DNA of 64,000 nt from Branchiostoma floridae. Lineage: Eukaryota; Chordata; Leptocardii; Amphioxiformes; Branchiostomatidae. Location: positions 6,239,870-6,303,869 of the forward strand of contig NC_049987.1 in NCBI RefSeq assembly GCF_000003815.2. The letters run 5' to 3'. Positions 1 to 12,015 of this stretch are shown one piece after another. How positions within the stretch are numbered: position 1 is the stretch's first letter; each line of letters opens with the position of its first letter. The notes beneath the pieces were generated by a model. That model had not been told where the DNA came from and made no database searches. It was given only the letters and a program-made list of their open reading frames with translations. Position numbers and translations under genes: made by a program.

Positions 1-1203
1 ATGCAGAGGGTCGAAACCCGGGGAAGGTCTATGTTTGCAGGAACAGAATCGTATCGATTTCGGATGGCGGGGAGAAATTGCGGCTCTCGTAGTTTGCGGA
101 ATTATAAAATGGGGAAAATTACAACAGACAGAAAACGGTTTAAGCAGGGTTAGGCGCCATGTTACTGTAACAAGACGAGTACTGTAACAAGTCGTAACCG
201 TCTCTTCAAATTGACGAGTGTTCTAACTTAACTCTGATTGACATGGTGAACTGATGACCAAACGATGAAGTGTGAATTGGTTTTGAAACTTCCAGACTCA
301 TTCGTTTTATTCCTTACAGTAAAATAATTAGCTGAGGAAGAGAAATGCTTGATAGAGCGGGACCAGACGGTTACGCATGGGTGTAACTGTAAGGTGGAGA
401 GTCGGTCAGATGAGGCCCCTTGTGTCATGTTAGTTACGCTCGGGTCGATAACTCTTCATTCGTTAATGGTCCGTAATGAAGGATGGACAGCTCGGCCCAT
501 GGAAGCCGACGGTTCCAGAACGCTGAGAAGTATTTGAAAAGATTACAGCAGAGATCAATAACGAAGTCATTCATTCCCTATTTAGCCGGTTTTACGTACC
601 TCGCGAGAGCTCCCTATTTGTTATACACTGCAACACCTGATGCATGAAGAATATGTCAAATGTGTTGGTGATTTTCCATTGCAATAGCTTGGCTCCTTTG
701 TCCAACATAGGAAAGAAAACATCATCTATTTTATGACTGTCTCTATAAAGCCCCTGCCACACAACGGTATTTGTTGATCGCCAAAAGGTCGGCTGATTTT
801 TAAAAAGGACAGAAGGTCGCACCTATTTTCAACCTGAAAACCTACCATATCAAATTTCACGGGTTCTGAGACCTTCAATCATTGACAGAACGCGCAATGA
901 TCGGGCGTACCACTGCTGCAAATGTCATTTGGTCGGCCGATAGATTTCCATGTTGTGTGTCAGGGGCTTTATGATAATCTCTGGGTTCAATTGCGCAATC
1001 ATTTAGAACTCAGTTTTTGAACTCATCGATAAGGTCACATGACCTAAATAACTGGTCTTTCGAACCTGAAGATCGTAATTTTTCTTCAATGAGTTCGGAA
1101 GCAGTTATTTGGGTCATTTTGGGATCTCCTTCCTCGGATAACCCCAGAAGGAGAAAGTCAAATAAAGATAGGATAAACTTGACGACATTTTCTTCCCGGA
1201 CAG
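1..1203. other. No gene recognised at left edge
   Basis: I see no convincing exon here. Short open frames exist on both strands but lack paired splice sites and protein-like composition. Upstream exons of the receptor gene that ends at 3357 presumably lie to the left of the window or are too diverged for me to see. Confidence 0.4.
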
Positions 1204-1299
1204 AAACGCTGCATAGGGATTCAGAAGAACATCGACGACGTACCTCCCAACTACACGGGACTCATCCTCGTCGACAGCCAGGACCCGCGGTGGGAACAG
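1204..1299 (+). CDS. Probable penultimate exon of Cys-loop receptor gene
   Basis: This is a 96-nt open segment between a pyrimidine-rich acceptor (ending cag at 1201-1203) and a GT donor at 1300. It is clearly more GC-rich than its surroundings. The open frame gives 32 codons with a protein-like run (NIDDVPPNYTGLILVDSQ) and no stop. It starts and ends between codons, so it joins in frame to the exon at 3112, which also starts in phase 0. If the two are spliced together, this piece would be part of the cytoplasmic M3-M4 loop, which is poorly conserved in these receptors. I do not recognise the sequence itself, and it could be an exon of another gene. The donor is followed at once by a minisatellite that repeats the junction. 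Confidence 0.35.
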
Positions 1300-1858
1300 G
1301 TACCTGTTAAAGAAAGCTTAGGCGGGTAGGGGTTAAACAGATACCGGGCAAAGTAAGCTAAGGCGGGTAGGGGTTAAACAGGCACCGGTCAAAGTTAGCT
1401 TAGGCGGAAAGGGGTTAAATAGGCACCGGTCAAAGTAAGCTTAGGCGGGTAGGGGTTAAACGGGTACCGGTCAAAGTAAGCTAAGGCGGGGAGGGGTTAA
1501 ACAGGCACCGGTCAAAGTTAGCTTAGGCGGGAAGGGGTTAAATAGGCACCGGTCAAAGTAAGCTTAGGCGGGAAGGGGTTAAACCGGTACCGGTCAAAGT
1601 AAGCTAAGGTGGGTAGGGGTTAAACAGGCACCGGTCAAAGTAAGCTTAGGCGGGAAGGGGTTAAACCGGTACCGGTCAAAGTAAGCTTAGGCGGGTAGGG
1701 GTTAAACGGGTACCGGTCAAAGTAAGCTAAGGCGGGGAGGGGTTAAACAGGTACCGGTCAAAGTAAGCTTTGGCGGGGAGGGGTTAAACAGGTACTGGTC
1801 AAAGTCAGCTAAGGCGGGGAGGGCCGGGGTTAAACAGGTACCGGACAACATTAGCTTA
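1294..1858. repeat. 41-bp minisatellite starting at a splice donor
   Basis: About 13 tandem copies of a 41-bp GC-rich unit containing aggcgggtaggggttaaaca and a KpnI/AgeI-like ggtaccggt core. Copies differ by a few substitutions. The first partial unit begins in the last bases of the exon ending at 1299, so each unit carries a cag-gtacc sequence resembling that exon's splice donor. Confidence 0.9.
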
Positions 1859-3111
1859 GAGCAGAGTAAAACAGGTGTCAAATGAGAGACGGTCAAAATA
1901 TCTAAGAAAGATCGAAGAGTCGGTTGAAAATAAACTTGTTTCTTTGTTTTGCCATTGTTTCCTTACTTGTTTGGCAAGTTGTAATTCTTGCATTGTGCTT
2001 GATGAATGTTTAAACTCCAGCAGTCATACTTAGATCGATTTGAGGAGATTTGAGGACATTAAAGAGACTCTAACTTGTGCAAACTTTTCCACAGAGCTAC
2101 TCAAAATATTCCAAATTGTCCTGAAACAAAAAGAGGCGCGATTCAACATGTGCAACGTTGCACCCACGCTTTCACACAAAGAGGAGCGTGGAAATACTTG
2201 CAAATTGTTCATGTCCACAGTGACATGGAACAAAACAGTTTGAAACATTCACGATAAGGACAATATTCAGTCCTATGTCTATTCCGATAGTGTACAAAGG
2301 AGTTGTAACTACAAAGCGGTCGCGCACCGCCCTTATCAGTATTCCTGCTCCATTAGTATATCGTTGAACTTCACTCGTGACTGAACCGTAAAGGGCACTG
2401 CTTATAGCTCTTATCATGGGTTCAATTACCCGTCGGAAAAGTTACGGGCTTGCCCTTTCGATAAAATTGACTCTAGGTGACTGGAATGGGTGAACAGTCG
2501 AGTTGTAATCTGCAGTGGATTTGTCACGGGGTTTGTTCCTTAGAAAGGGTTACGGATGCACGCTCTGATGCTAAATCAGGAAACAAGGTAGCGGGGATAA
2601 ATATTACCAAAAGCAATCCCCGCCTTATGCTCGGCGAGTTGTCAAAATCTGCCGGTGTTTGCACCTCGGCAGTAAGTGTTTCTGTACGTGAAGGAGATAC
2701 CAATGTGCCCAGGTATATAATAAGGATATAATTTGCATGCTGATTATATGTATGAACTCCGTCTGCTGTTTGTTGCAATGCTGCCATGTTTTGTTTGTAT
2801 TGTTTGTATCCAAACGTGTTGCGCTTTTTTTCAAACTGATTTAAACTAAACGATTTCTGTTAGCTTCTCATCTCTTGGTTTGTTCATATCAAGGTCTCTC
2901 TTTCCCTCTTTCTCTCTCTCTCTGTATATCCATCACGATATGTCTTCACACTGTCGTGAGGTAGTTGTGACCTTGTCGTAAGTTTTCATTTTGTCCCGTA
3001 TTGTCTTGAAAGATGTCGTGAGCTTGTCGTGAGTATGCCTTGAGTGGTTGTGAGCATGTCTCCACACCGTCGTGAAAGATGTCGTACGTCGTGAGATTGT
3101 TTCTGTTCCAG

Positions 3112-3357
3112 ATGGAGACGAACGCGAACGAGAACGAGACCAGCTTCACCTACAAGACCATGGGGGTGGCACCACTGATAGCGGAGCGGGAGGAGGAGGT
3201 CAAGGCCCCTCCCCCCAAACCGGCCGCGCCTCCAGGTCCTCCGGAGACATTCAGAGACAAGGCCGAGAAAATAGACGCCGTATCCCGGATCGTGTTTCCC
3301 ATGATCTTCCTGTTGTTCAACATCGGGTACTGGTCGTCTCTGCTCGCCATGTTCTGA
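3112..3357 (+). CDS. Last exon of glycine/GABA-type Cys-loop receptor
   Basis: The exon follows a strong acceptor (ttgtttctgttccag, ending at 3111) and runs 81 codons to TGA at 3355-3357. The C-terminal third is a classic M4 helix of anion-selective Cys-loop receptors: AEKIDAVSRIVFPMIFLLFN followed by IGYWSSLLAMF. The signature KID..SR..FP..F..FN..YW matches glycine and GABA-A receptor subunits, in which M4 is the last membrane pass and the protein ends just after it. The first ~50 residues are charged and proline-rich (KAPPPKPAAPPGPP), as expected for the end of the M3-M4 cytoplasmic loop. Such subunits form pentameric ligand-gated channels in the plasma membrane. The M4 start and the stop are secure. 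The exact subunit class cannot be told from this exon alone. Confidence 0.82.
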   Translation: METNANENETSFTYKTMGVAPLIAEREEEVKAPPPKPAAPPGPPETFRDKAEKIDAVSRIVFPMIFLLFNIGYWSSLLAMF

Positions 3358-5960
3358 AGAGAGGTTGAAGTATACATGGCTTTGCAGTTGAAGCGGTCAC
3401 AACTAGCAATATATGTACCGATTCTCAACACGAGATGATATAACCGTATGAGAAGAGGACTGAAACGACCACGCGTTTGTTTGCGCGGTTTGGTCGTTTT
3501 TCTGGTGAACGAGCGATACGCGATTACTTCGTCTGCTGCTTCCACGGGGGTTCAAGAATCTCACACTGACCGTCACTTCGGCGAAACATTCTACTTGTAC
3601 ATGAATTTAAAAGTGTAAACTAAAATAGAAAATGATAACGGGTCTATTGGTTAACATTAGCGACATAATAGGTTAAAAAAATCCTTAAGTAGCGTTGCTA
3701 CACTTGGTGGATAGGGTTACATGTCTTAAGAAACAGGCAAAGACCATCTCCGGGTTTTAAAAGCCAGGAGAATGTAAAGGAGAGGTTAGAAATTGATACG
3801 TCACTCGATACTACATAGATTTAAACTATTAACACCGTAGAGGACCTACTTAAGACTCATATATGTATACATATATATGTGTAACTTCCACGCCATTAGT
3901 CTTGCTGCCAAATCTCGCGATAACTGGGCGACTCTCGCGTGATCAACAACACCTCACGTGAACTACAAACTCTCGCGTGAACTACAACCCCGAAACCCTA
4001 ACATGTAAAAGTGCAATAATAGTGGTAATGTTCAGAATCCTTTTGCCACAACAATAGGTGATATGGACAAAGGGGTTTGGACGATTCCTCTCCGGGGGAA
4101 TCTATTTAGTATTGCTTCACGAAAGAGAAGAAGATTTCGCATTGCTTCCCGAACGTTTCGCTTTCCTGAGATCGGTCTATTGGTGGGAACCTGTTTCTTG
4201 CACACAACATGGCGGGGAGGGATCGATTTTCTTGGCTATTCAATGACAGGTGCAATAGATAGATAGTCTCGTTTCACTGCCCTTAGGCCAAACTCTGCTA
4301 AGCATCGTTGCGCGTGATGGAAGATATAATCTTAAATGATTGGATCGTAAGGGGCCCAGGCTAAGGGCTGTTACTCGGCAATAAATGAAACCAATCGGGT
4401 ATTCATAAAATTTCAATATATATGCAAGGGCGGCGAGCTGCGAAGGAAATATACGTTCGGCGTGGGAGGAACTGACAGAGCAGATATGGGCACTGTTGTG
4501 CCGCCGGTGAAAGGTAGTTACTGCACTAGTATGTAGATGAAGTCGTAGTACTTACCACATTCTGCATCACACGGCACATTTGTAAGCATCACACGTTCAG
4601 AGATTCATATGCAATAAGAACTTTATGTGAAGAAAACAAAATAAGATAATTCAAATATCTATAGAATAATCTGAAATTTCCTTGATGTGTTAGAATAAAT
4701 GTGATTTCCGGAGTTAAGAATATTATTCCGTGTGTTTAGCTGTAAATAGTTGGTTTTCTGTTACAGTCCTGTGTCTAAAAACATTTTCTTTCTTAGCTAG
4801 CTCAGATGCATGTAAGGAAATGAAGCTTCTTTGTCCTGGTCAGCCAATAGAAGACATGTACCATTGTGTATGAAACAGACTACTGTTAAACGTCGCTACT
4901 AACAAGGAGATAATCATGTAAAGCCATACAATACGAGGGTTATGAAATTAGCAATTACAAGATGTTGACTATCACAATAAACCTTCAAATGCTTCTTCCA
5001 GCTTTTTGTCTGTGGGATTTTTTGTCGTGATTCTTTTAACCTTGAAAAAATAGTGACAAGGTTAACAATAATTATATCGTTACATCTGCAATCTCAAGAT
5101 ATAGCTTTATTAACGCAGCAAATCAAAAGTGCATGGAGTTAAGTGAGGTTAGTTACATTTCTTCAGATGTTTAATTTGAATAAAATCATGTTGATCCTAA
5201 TTAATGTTACCTACAGGTCAAAAGCCATGAAAAACTATTCATTCCTTTTTGAGATAGACAGTCAAAGTCTACATATAAACATCTCTGCTGTTCTGAAGAC
5301 TTGTGTCTTTCTTGAGCACAAAGGCTACATACCATCTTTTAGGGTGTTTAACATCTTAACCATAGTATGTCTAGCATTTGATTTATTTTGACAAGTCAGG
5401 GCCTAATGTACACTATATTCAACACCAATGTATCTTCTGTTACGTTGCCCAAAACATAACCATCTTCTTGAGATTGATAATAGCCGCAAATGATAGTAAT
5501 ATTTAAACGTGAAAGCGGCGAGTAAATGATGTCCTTGGCTGAGGAGATATGGAACTCTCAAGAGCTGACTAAACGTTCACAATAATACCAACGACAGGTT
5601 GGGTTTGGAAAATATCACTAGGGTCCTGGGACCCTATCATGATTCATGATCCGTAACAGTAGCTCATCATTCTGTATCCCCCGATTCGGCATGATTGCTT
5701 AACTTGCTGCCATGTCCTTCCGTTTTATTGAACATCGATATTTTGGAGGGCTTGTCCATTGTTAAATCCGGAGAGGAGCTGTTCAGAGAAGGAGAGTGTG
5801 GAGGAGAATATCGGGTGTTGAAAGTTTACCGATAACTTGGAATTAAAGCTTAAGCAAGAAAGATTCTCCGTTCAAGCGGCATGCGATGAGCTACTAAAAT
5901 TCTTATCAGTTGTTCAAACGAATTCGATCGGTAAAGAAGTGTATTTTAGAAGTGGTGTAT

Positions 5961-6045
5961 GTCTGTGTGTATGTGTCTGCACGGTGTGTGTGTCTGTGCG
6001 TGCGAGCGGGTGTGTGTGTGTGTGTGTGTATGTCCTTGTCTGTGT
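5961..6045. repeat. GT-rich microsatellite
   Basis: Interrupted (GT)n tract, with runs such as tgtgtgtgtgtgtgtgtgta near 6011-6030. Confidence 0.85.
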
Positions 6046-7433
6046 ATGCTTTTGTCCTCTATATCATATTTAAACATTGTAGATTCCATAGATTCCAATT
6101 ATAACGACGTCTTAGGTCAGACAAATCCGATTATTTGATCGCTGATCTCAGCCCGTAACAACCAAAGACGTAAAAAAAGTGCCCCGTACATCTTACCAAA
6201 CGATGACCTCTGCTGAGAGTCGCCTGACATTGGAGACAACAAATCAATGTTTAGCAATCAGACTGGTATCTCCTGTATTCCAACCTGCACCAGACACCAT
6301 ATTACCACTTTAAAGAGGATGATGAGTCCGGGTAAGGGTTGATCTCATGATAACGTGTTGAATACCGACCGCGCCACCTCCCGTATTATCAGACCTTCTC
6401 TTGCTGTTAACTAGTTTCTTTGAGGGAACTTTTCGGCAGGAAAAAATCGCTGCTTCCGATTATCACAAACTCCTGCAAGCGTATCAGCTCTTCAGCACCT
6501 TGCAGATTACACCATATAAAGTAACGTCGACGTTTAATCTCTTAAAGACTCTCGTCAGAGCGTCAAAGAGTCCTTACAAAACCACAGCTAAGGGTGGTTT
6601 GGAGCGAGTGACGAGTATGGTTATCATCATGTAATTGACTTGATTATATGGATGCAATCCTCTGCGAATCCTACAACTGATGTGAGCGAAATGAAGAAAA
6701 AAGTTTGGAAAAAAAGTTGCCCTCATTGAAATCTAAGTGGCCAGGAAAGTTGTTTCATTTTTTTTTCATATATTGCCTCATTTTTCAGCTTCTTTGTAAG
6801 ATTGACAGTATGGACATAAAGTTATTTTGAAACGGACGAAAATTGATTCGCCAGAGAATGCCATCCATTTCATGACTTTGGTTTCATTTCGATCCACAAC
6901 TAGCTTGACATAATCAAGTCACAATATCAAGTCTCAATAATACAGGATTTGAAAATTGTTGCTACATGGGCGGTGAGAGACGGTAGGCAGCTTCCTCTGA
7001 TATTACCAAACATCACATCCGACCTTATCATGAACCATTGGCGTTTAGCCCGGAATGTTTTGTCTCATTCCGTGGGAATGCCCCCCATCCACTGCTACCA
7101 TCTGTCCCAAAACCAGCGTTATACCCATAAAGTACGAGATTGCTTCTCATAGCACAAAGCAGTTTTACAGGGGCGTATAGCTGCCGACACTCCGCCAGTC
7201 CCGTGGATTACCCGCTATCGGCTGATATTTTACCATGTAGGCCGTTATCCCGGGCTCTCCCGCGGCAGTCAGTCTTCCTGCACAGTCTTGCCGAGGGTCA
7301 AAAGGGCGCCTGGTTGATGGCCTGCACTGCAATCCAGCGGCAGGGCATACGTACGTCACATGTTCTGTGATCTGTCTTGAACAGCAATTCAACAATCTCT
7401 CTCTCAGTCTCTATCTCTCACTGTGTGTTTGTG

Positions 7434-7438
<5 letters not shown>

Positions 7439-7501
<63 letters not shown>

Positions 7502-7533
7502 ACAAACACACACACCACACATTCCCTCTCTAG
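7439..7533. repeat. (CA)n microsatellite
   Basis: An uninterrupted CA run of about 60 bases (7439-7499) is followed by a degenerate CA-rich tail. Confidence 0.95.
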
Positions 7534-7929
7534 ACGGCGTTACAGTGTGAAAATGTGTGTGTGTGACTGTGTGTGCATGCACGTGTGTTACTCTTTACTG
7601 TTTCAAAACTGACCACTTTCCTCTAACTTTCCTTACGGCTCAAGCTTTACTACCGTCTCTGAGAACATACCCCACTCTTCCCCACACCTCCTCCTTAAGT
7701 CATTTAGCACCTTGGAACCCTCTCGCCCGGAGTATCGACAAGCCCGTGTGACATATTCGGGGCGTCTCGGCTGATGGACACGGGGGTCGTACAGGTTTGG
7801 GAGATGGAGGCACTTAAATTAGATCCGGGCCATCTGCGTAATTTTTCTTCCCGCTTGTATGGAACGCCTTAAATCGACCCCGGCCCCTGAGGCAATGACC
7901 CCCATCACTTTTCGGAAGGACTTTATTTA

Positions 7930-8029
7930 NNNNNNNNNNNNNNNNNNNNNNNNNNNNNNNNNNNNNNNNNNNNNNNNNNNNNNNNNNNNNNNNNNNNNNN
8001 NNNNNNNNNNNNNNNNNNNNNNNNNNNNN
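7930..8029. other. Assembly gap, 100 N
   Basis: Exactly 100 undetermined bases, a conventional scaffold-gap size, so the true length is unknown. Confidence 0.99.
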
Positions 8030-8479
8030 CTCATACTCCAATTTCACCTTAGCAAGAACAATTACAAAACGAGGCAGGCATGACGACTAGAGTAGCCCCT
8101 GTTAAGTTACAGTGCCTCCCCCTAGAGGGTTCAGGTACCCGTCTGAATACCAAACGCCACCCTGTCTCTAGGGCACCCCCACCACTACCCGACCCCACCC
8201 TCAACCAAATATACTGAGGAAAGGCAGAAGCTTATAGACGTTATCAACAAGACTACAAACATAACATTACCTAAGACAAGTTCAGAAACTTTCAATTTAC
8301 TTATGTCATGTCCTGATGCAATTTCCTTGTACATAGGCCAATACATCTCTACTGCTTTTCAAAAAAGGAATCGTACTGACACAAACATTTGATGTTAACT
8401 CTGTATCGTGTACCACTATGTTCTAGTAATACCTGTTTCCCATGAATTAATCCGCTCAGCTAAAGTAGCATAGCGACTA

Positions 8480-8622
8480 GTCATTTGTTACATAGAACCC
8501 TCTTACCATTGTTATGTATAAGCAACCACGTAGATGTTAGTTTTGATGTTCTGTACATGTATTACACCCGAACTTGCCATACATTGTACCCGTACAATTG
8601 TTGCGCAATAAAGATTGACATT
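8480..8622 (+). mobile_element. LINE-type 3' tail fragment
   Basis: The segment ends in gcaataaagattgacattga, the kind of short A-rich tail seen at the 3' ends of L2/CR1-like non-LTR elements. No coding part is left. Confidence 0.35.
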
Positions 8623-9499
8623 GACCAAACCCCAACCCACAACAGACGCTACTGTTCAGTAGGTGGATAAATTCAAATGTGCAAACATAGGTGTGGCTTA
8701 CACCCCCCACCCCAACCATTTCCTACTTTCATTCCACGTAAGGGTGGGGAGATGATCTCAGTTTTGTGATGTTGCGAAGAACACTTCAAAACATGATCAT
8801 AGTGACATTTTCGGCATCTCTCGCAATATGTTTGCAAGCACTGGGGGAAGGGGGTATCTGTTGCAGGGGGGCTTTCAAGGCTAGGGGAACAGCTGTACAT
8901 AGCTAGAGACGATCAGTTTTGATCCGCCCTCCGAACACCACGCTAAGTCATCTTAGGCTCCCTAACAAATGTCGGTCCTGTCGACAGGAAGCGGGAGTGA
9001 CGTAATATGTGACGGTGACCGGGGCTGCGCCATCAGCAAACCGTTTTATTTCCCGCCAACGCACTCTGCCCAGCCAGCGGGAGAGCCATCTCTCTCTCAG
9101 GGCCATATGAACGTGTGTCTCACCCCGCTGCCTGGCTTGGAATTTCCAACTAGCCAGCCGCTCTTTGCTAGTCTTTACCAAACTCCGGCCTGGCCGAATA
9201 GTAATAGGGGACTTTGGCCAAGTTAGGAATAAAAGCCAAGTATGAGTTAATTAGCCAAGGAGTGAACTGACCGGCCGGTGGATAGCTGGATGGACTCCAA
9301 AAGACTGAGTGAAATCCCATGGCAACTTATTTGTCCCCATTTGTCCAAATTCTTCCCTTTCCCTTTTTTCATCCAGCTGACAACGTCTGCTTGGAGACTC
9401 TTAGAGAGGAGGGGGTTGGATTCCTTCTGGTCATTAACATAATAAGATGTCGACATAAACGGGGCCTAGGTTTGTAGGGTCTGCTTATGGGTCCTTTTA

Positions 9500-9896
9500 T
9501 ACACCTTTCTCACGCGGCGGCCATGATATATCTAAAACGAGTTCAATGTGGCAAACAAAAGGCTGTCCATCATAATTAGCAGTTCGACCAATGGTAGCCT
9601 GCCAATTAGGAAATCGACCAATAAGTGAATGGCTGCAAATTCGTTAAAAATTTGCATTATTATGTTTTTAATTTGCATCTCTTAATGGACTATGGGGTCA
9701 GTCTACATTACTTTAAATTGCTACATCTTTCGGTGCATAACACTTCTTGTAATATTTATTATTCTATCTTATATCATGAAAATTTGTGTGGTTTGGGGGA
9801 AAACTAAATGGGACCTGATTTTAGAAATAAGTTTTGTCTGTTTGCCTCATTGACCTCTTCTTCGATCTATCATGGCCGCCGCGTGAGAAAGGTGTA
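9500..9896. mobile_element. Inverted-repeat element (MITE), ~0.4 kb
   Basis: The ends are near-perfect inverted repeats (left cacctttctcacgcggcgg, right ccgccgcgtgagaaaggtg, each continuing with catgata-like bases inward). A TA dinucleotide lies at each outer edge. The interior is AT-rich and has no coding potential. TA flanks suggest a Tc1/mariner-mobilised non-autonomous element. Confidence 0.7.
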
Positions 9897-12015
9897 TTTG
9901 GTGGGTCTGTTTAGTACGTTTATTTTATTGCAAACAGAAATGAAGGATAACTTGTTGGAAAACGATGGTTCTTAACGTTTTCAGCACTCATATCAAAAAG
10001 CTTGCCCGACTAGTTTAATCCCAAAGATGGCTTGGGGCGGCAGGTTTTGCTATGGCCCCTCCGGTAACCAGAAACACGAGGTTTTTACCCAGGCCTTATG
10101 AGCGTGTCTGTACGTTTCGGTTTTACAACCCCTGCTCTATAGGGGTTTATGGGCTGGGGAAGCATTTCTATGAAATTGAACCTCGGCTTTTCCATTTAGC
10201 CAGCCGGTTATGGCGCTTTTTTGACGGTTGTTCCCCAAAGTGACTTAGACTACCCTCTTTTCAAATTCTTTTCGCCGTTGAAATTCGGTTCGTTTTTATT
10301 GTCTCATATTGTTTGACAGTCAGTTAACACCTTTTGCCGTAAAAGCGTAACAGTTTCATATAAGGTGCATTTTGTGCACCAACGGCAAGTACATGAATAT
10401 GCATCGATGTTGGTGGAAAAGAGGAGGATAGGTAGAGAAGAATCAAAATAAAATCGAATTAATTACCTTTTTCGTAAAGGAACTGATGGAAAACTACTCA
10501 CTTATCAACTGTTAATCATTTGAAGTCCCCGTCACTTACAAGGTTGTTCTTTTCCAATGATGTTCTAATTAAAAAGACAATGTTTCTCGTCTCTTTCTTC
10601 ATAAACCGATTGTGTAGGTGTGTAATTTTCCATCGCTCTTTTGAATTTCCCCTGCTATATAGAGAAAGAGCAATGTTCTTTTGGGCCACAGTGCTATTCC
10701 ACTTCTAAACTCGTATCATATTCTCATTTTATACAACAGATAAAAATTGATACGTAGTTAGCACACCCTGGAGCACCCCACTCCTTCATTATGAACGGAT
10801 TGTGCTTTATGAATATATCAGAAAAGAGTTCCCATATTTTGAACATCTTAATGCAACGGATAAATTTCTATTTTTGATGCGCCTAGACAAACCCTGTATA
10901 TCAAACATTATATGTTCTTATATCTACACCTGTACAAAGAAGCGAGAAGATGTCGACCATCCTGTTAGCTTAGTACCTTCAACTAGTTAAATTGTATCCT
11001 GTTGTTTTTTCATATGTTTGTTATTCTGTTATCAGTCATGTCTGTTATCAGTGACCTGTACCTAGCCCATCGAGGCATGAATGTACGATAAAGGTCTTTC
11101 ATTCATTCATTCATTATTGCCGCTGCAGCAGGAAGGGGAATGATCCCCTGTTCCTGTGAGGTTATTAGTGTTTCACACATCCCCTCACATCAGTCAACTC
11201 AGAGTCTGCGTGTATTCATGGAGTCACCGCTGTGACAATCCTTCATTCATGTATTCATCATGCATATACAGGCTCGTCTTTGAGGCATTTTGGACGCCTA
11301 CTGTTCTCCAATATATGCCAAAGGTCATGTCTTCTGACAGTCAGAATCATCTAAACGCAAACTACATTCAGATTTACCTTAATTCTAATTCAGCGGCTCG
11401 TGACAGCTGTGAGGTACTGACATGGCGTTCAATAAATACTTCGACATTAACTGAAACTGAAACTAACTTCACATTATCTTAAGTTGCAAAGATATTTATT
11501 TCTCAGTCTCATGTATTTATCTTTATAATTTCTTTCAGTTTGTCACTACGACTTGTTTCTATCTGAAACACTTGTTCTCGCTTCCATAGCTACGCACAGC
11601 AGCACGATTTTGGTACATGTATCCCAACATTGCAACATCGAAATGGGTGTTTGCACTCACGTGACTATGACGTAAGAATTGTCCGCCATATTGAACGGTT
11701 ACACCTGGGCGTTGGACGGAATATTTCTTATATCACCATGCATATTATGACCTACGTGCATGATTTATAAGACTATGTGTTCCAGGTTTAACTGACTAAC
11801 ATGCTGACGGTGACGTAATGTGTAGACTGCACTTACTGAACTGTATAAGGGTGACGAATCTATTATACGTCATTCAACATTAAGGAATACAAAAGCAAAA
11901 TGATGTTGTTGTATCACAACTAGAACCAGGTATATAAACCTCACGACAGAGTATTGCAACATTGCAGTGTTTGTGATGTGGCAGAAGATAAGGAAATCTT
12001 TGTGTCGTTGCTATG
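9897..12015. other. Intergenic, LINE remnants only
   Basis: This stretch lies between the inverted-repeat element and the 3' end of the CNBD2-like gene. I find a truncated LINE end at 10735-11114 and other A-rich tails (for example near 11430), but no host exon. The 3' UTR of the CNBD2-like gene must lie just left of 12016; an aaataa-type signal exists on the minus strand near 11491. Confidence 0.45.
10735..11114 (+). mobile_element. 5'-truncated non-LTR retrotransposon, 3' end
   Basis: An open frame to 10990 encodes the terminus of a LINE ORF2 (RKEFPYFEHLNATDKFLFLM), resembling the tail of reverse-transcriptase proteins after the zinc-knuckle region. It is followed by a short 3' UTR with cgataaaggtc and a (CATT)n tail at 11097-11114. 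The upstream part is missing, as in a typical truncated insertion. Confidence 0.55.

Larger units (their letters stand above)
3358..9499. other. Intergenic, no gene recognised
   Basis: This AT-rich stretch is downstream of the receptor gene. Candidate polyadenylation hexamers (aataaa) occur at 4380, 4694 and 4977. I see GT and CA microsatellites, a 100-base gap and a LINE-like 3' tail near 8600, but no exon with paired splice sites or a recognisable protein. Confidence 0.5.

Noticed and set aside
7165-7395. Minus- and plus-strand frames near a GC-rich patch at 7.2-7.4 kb
   Set aside because: Slightly GC-rich but no acceptor-donor pair in frame and no recognisable peptide.
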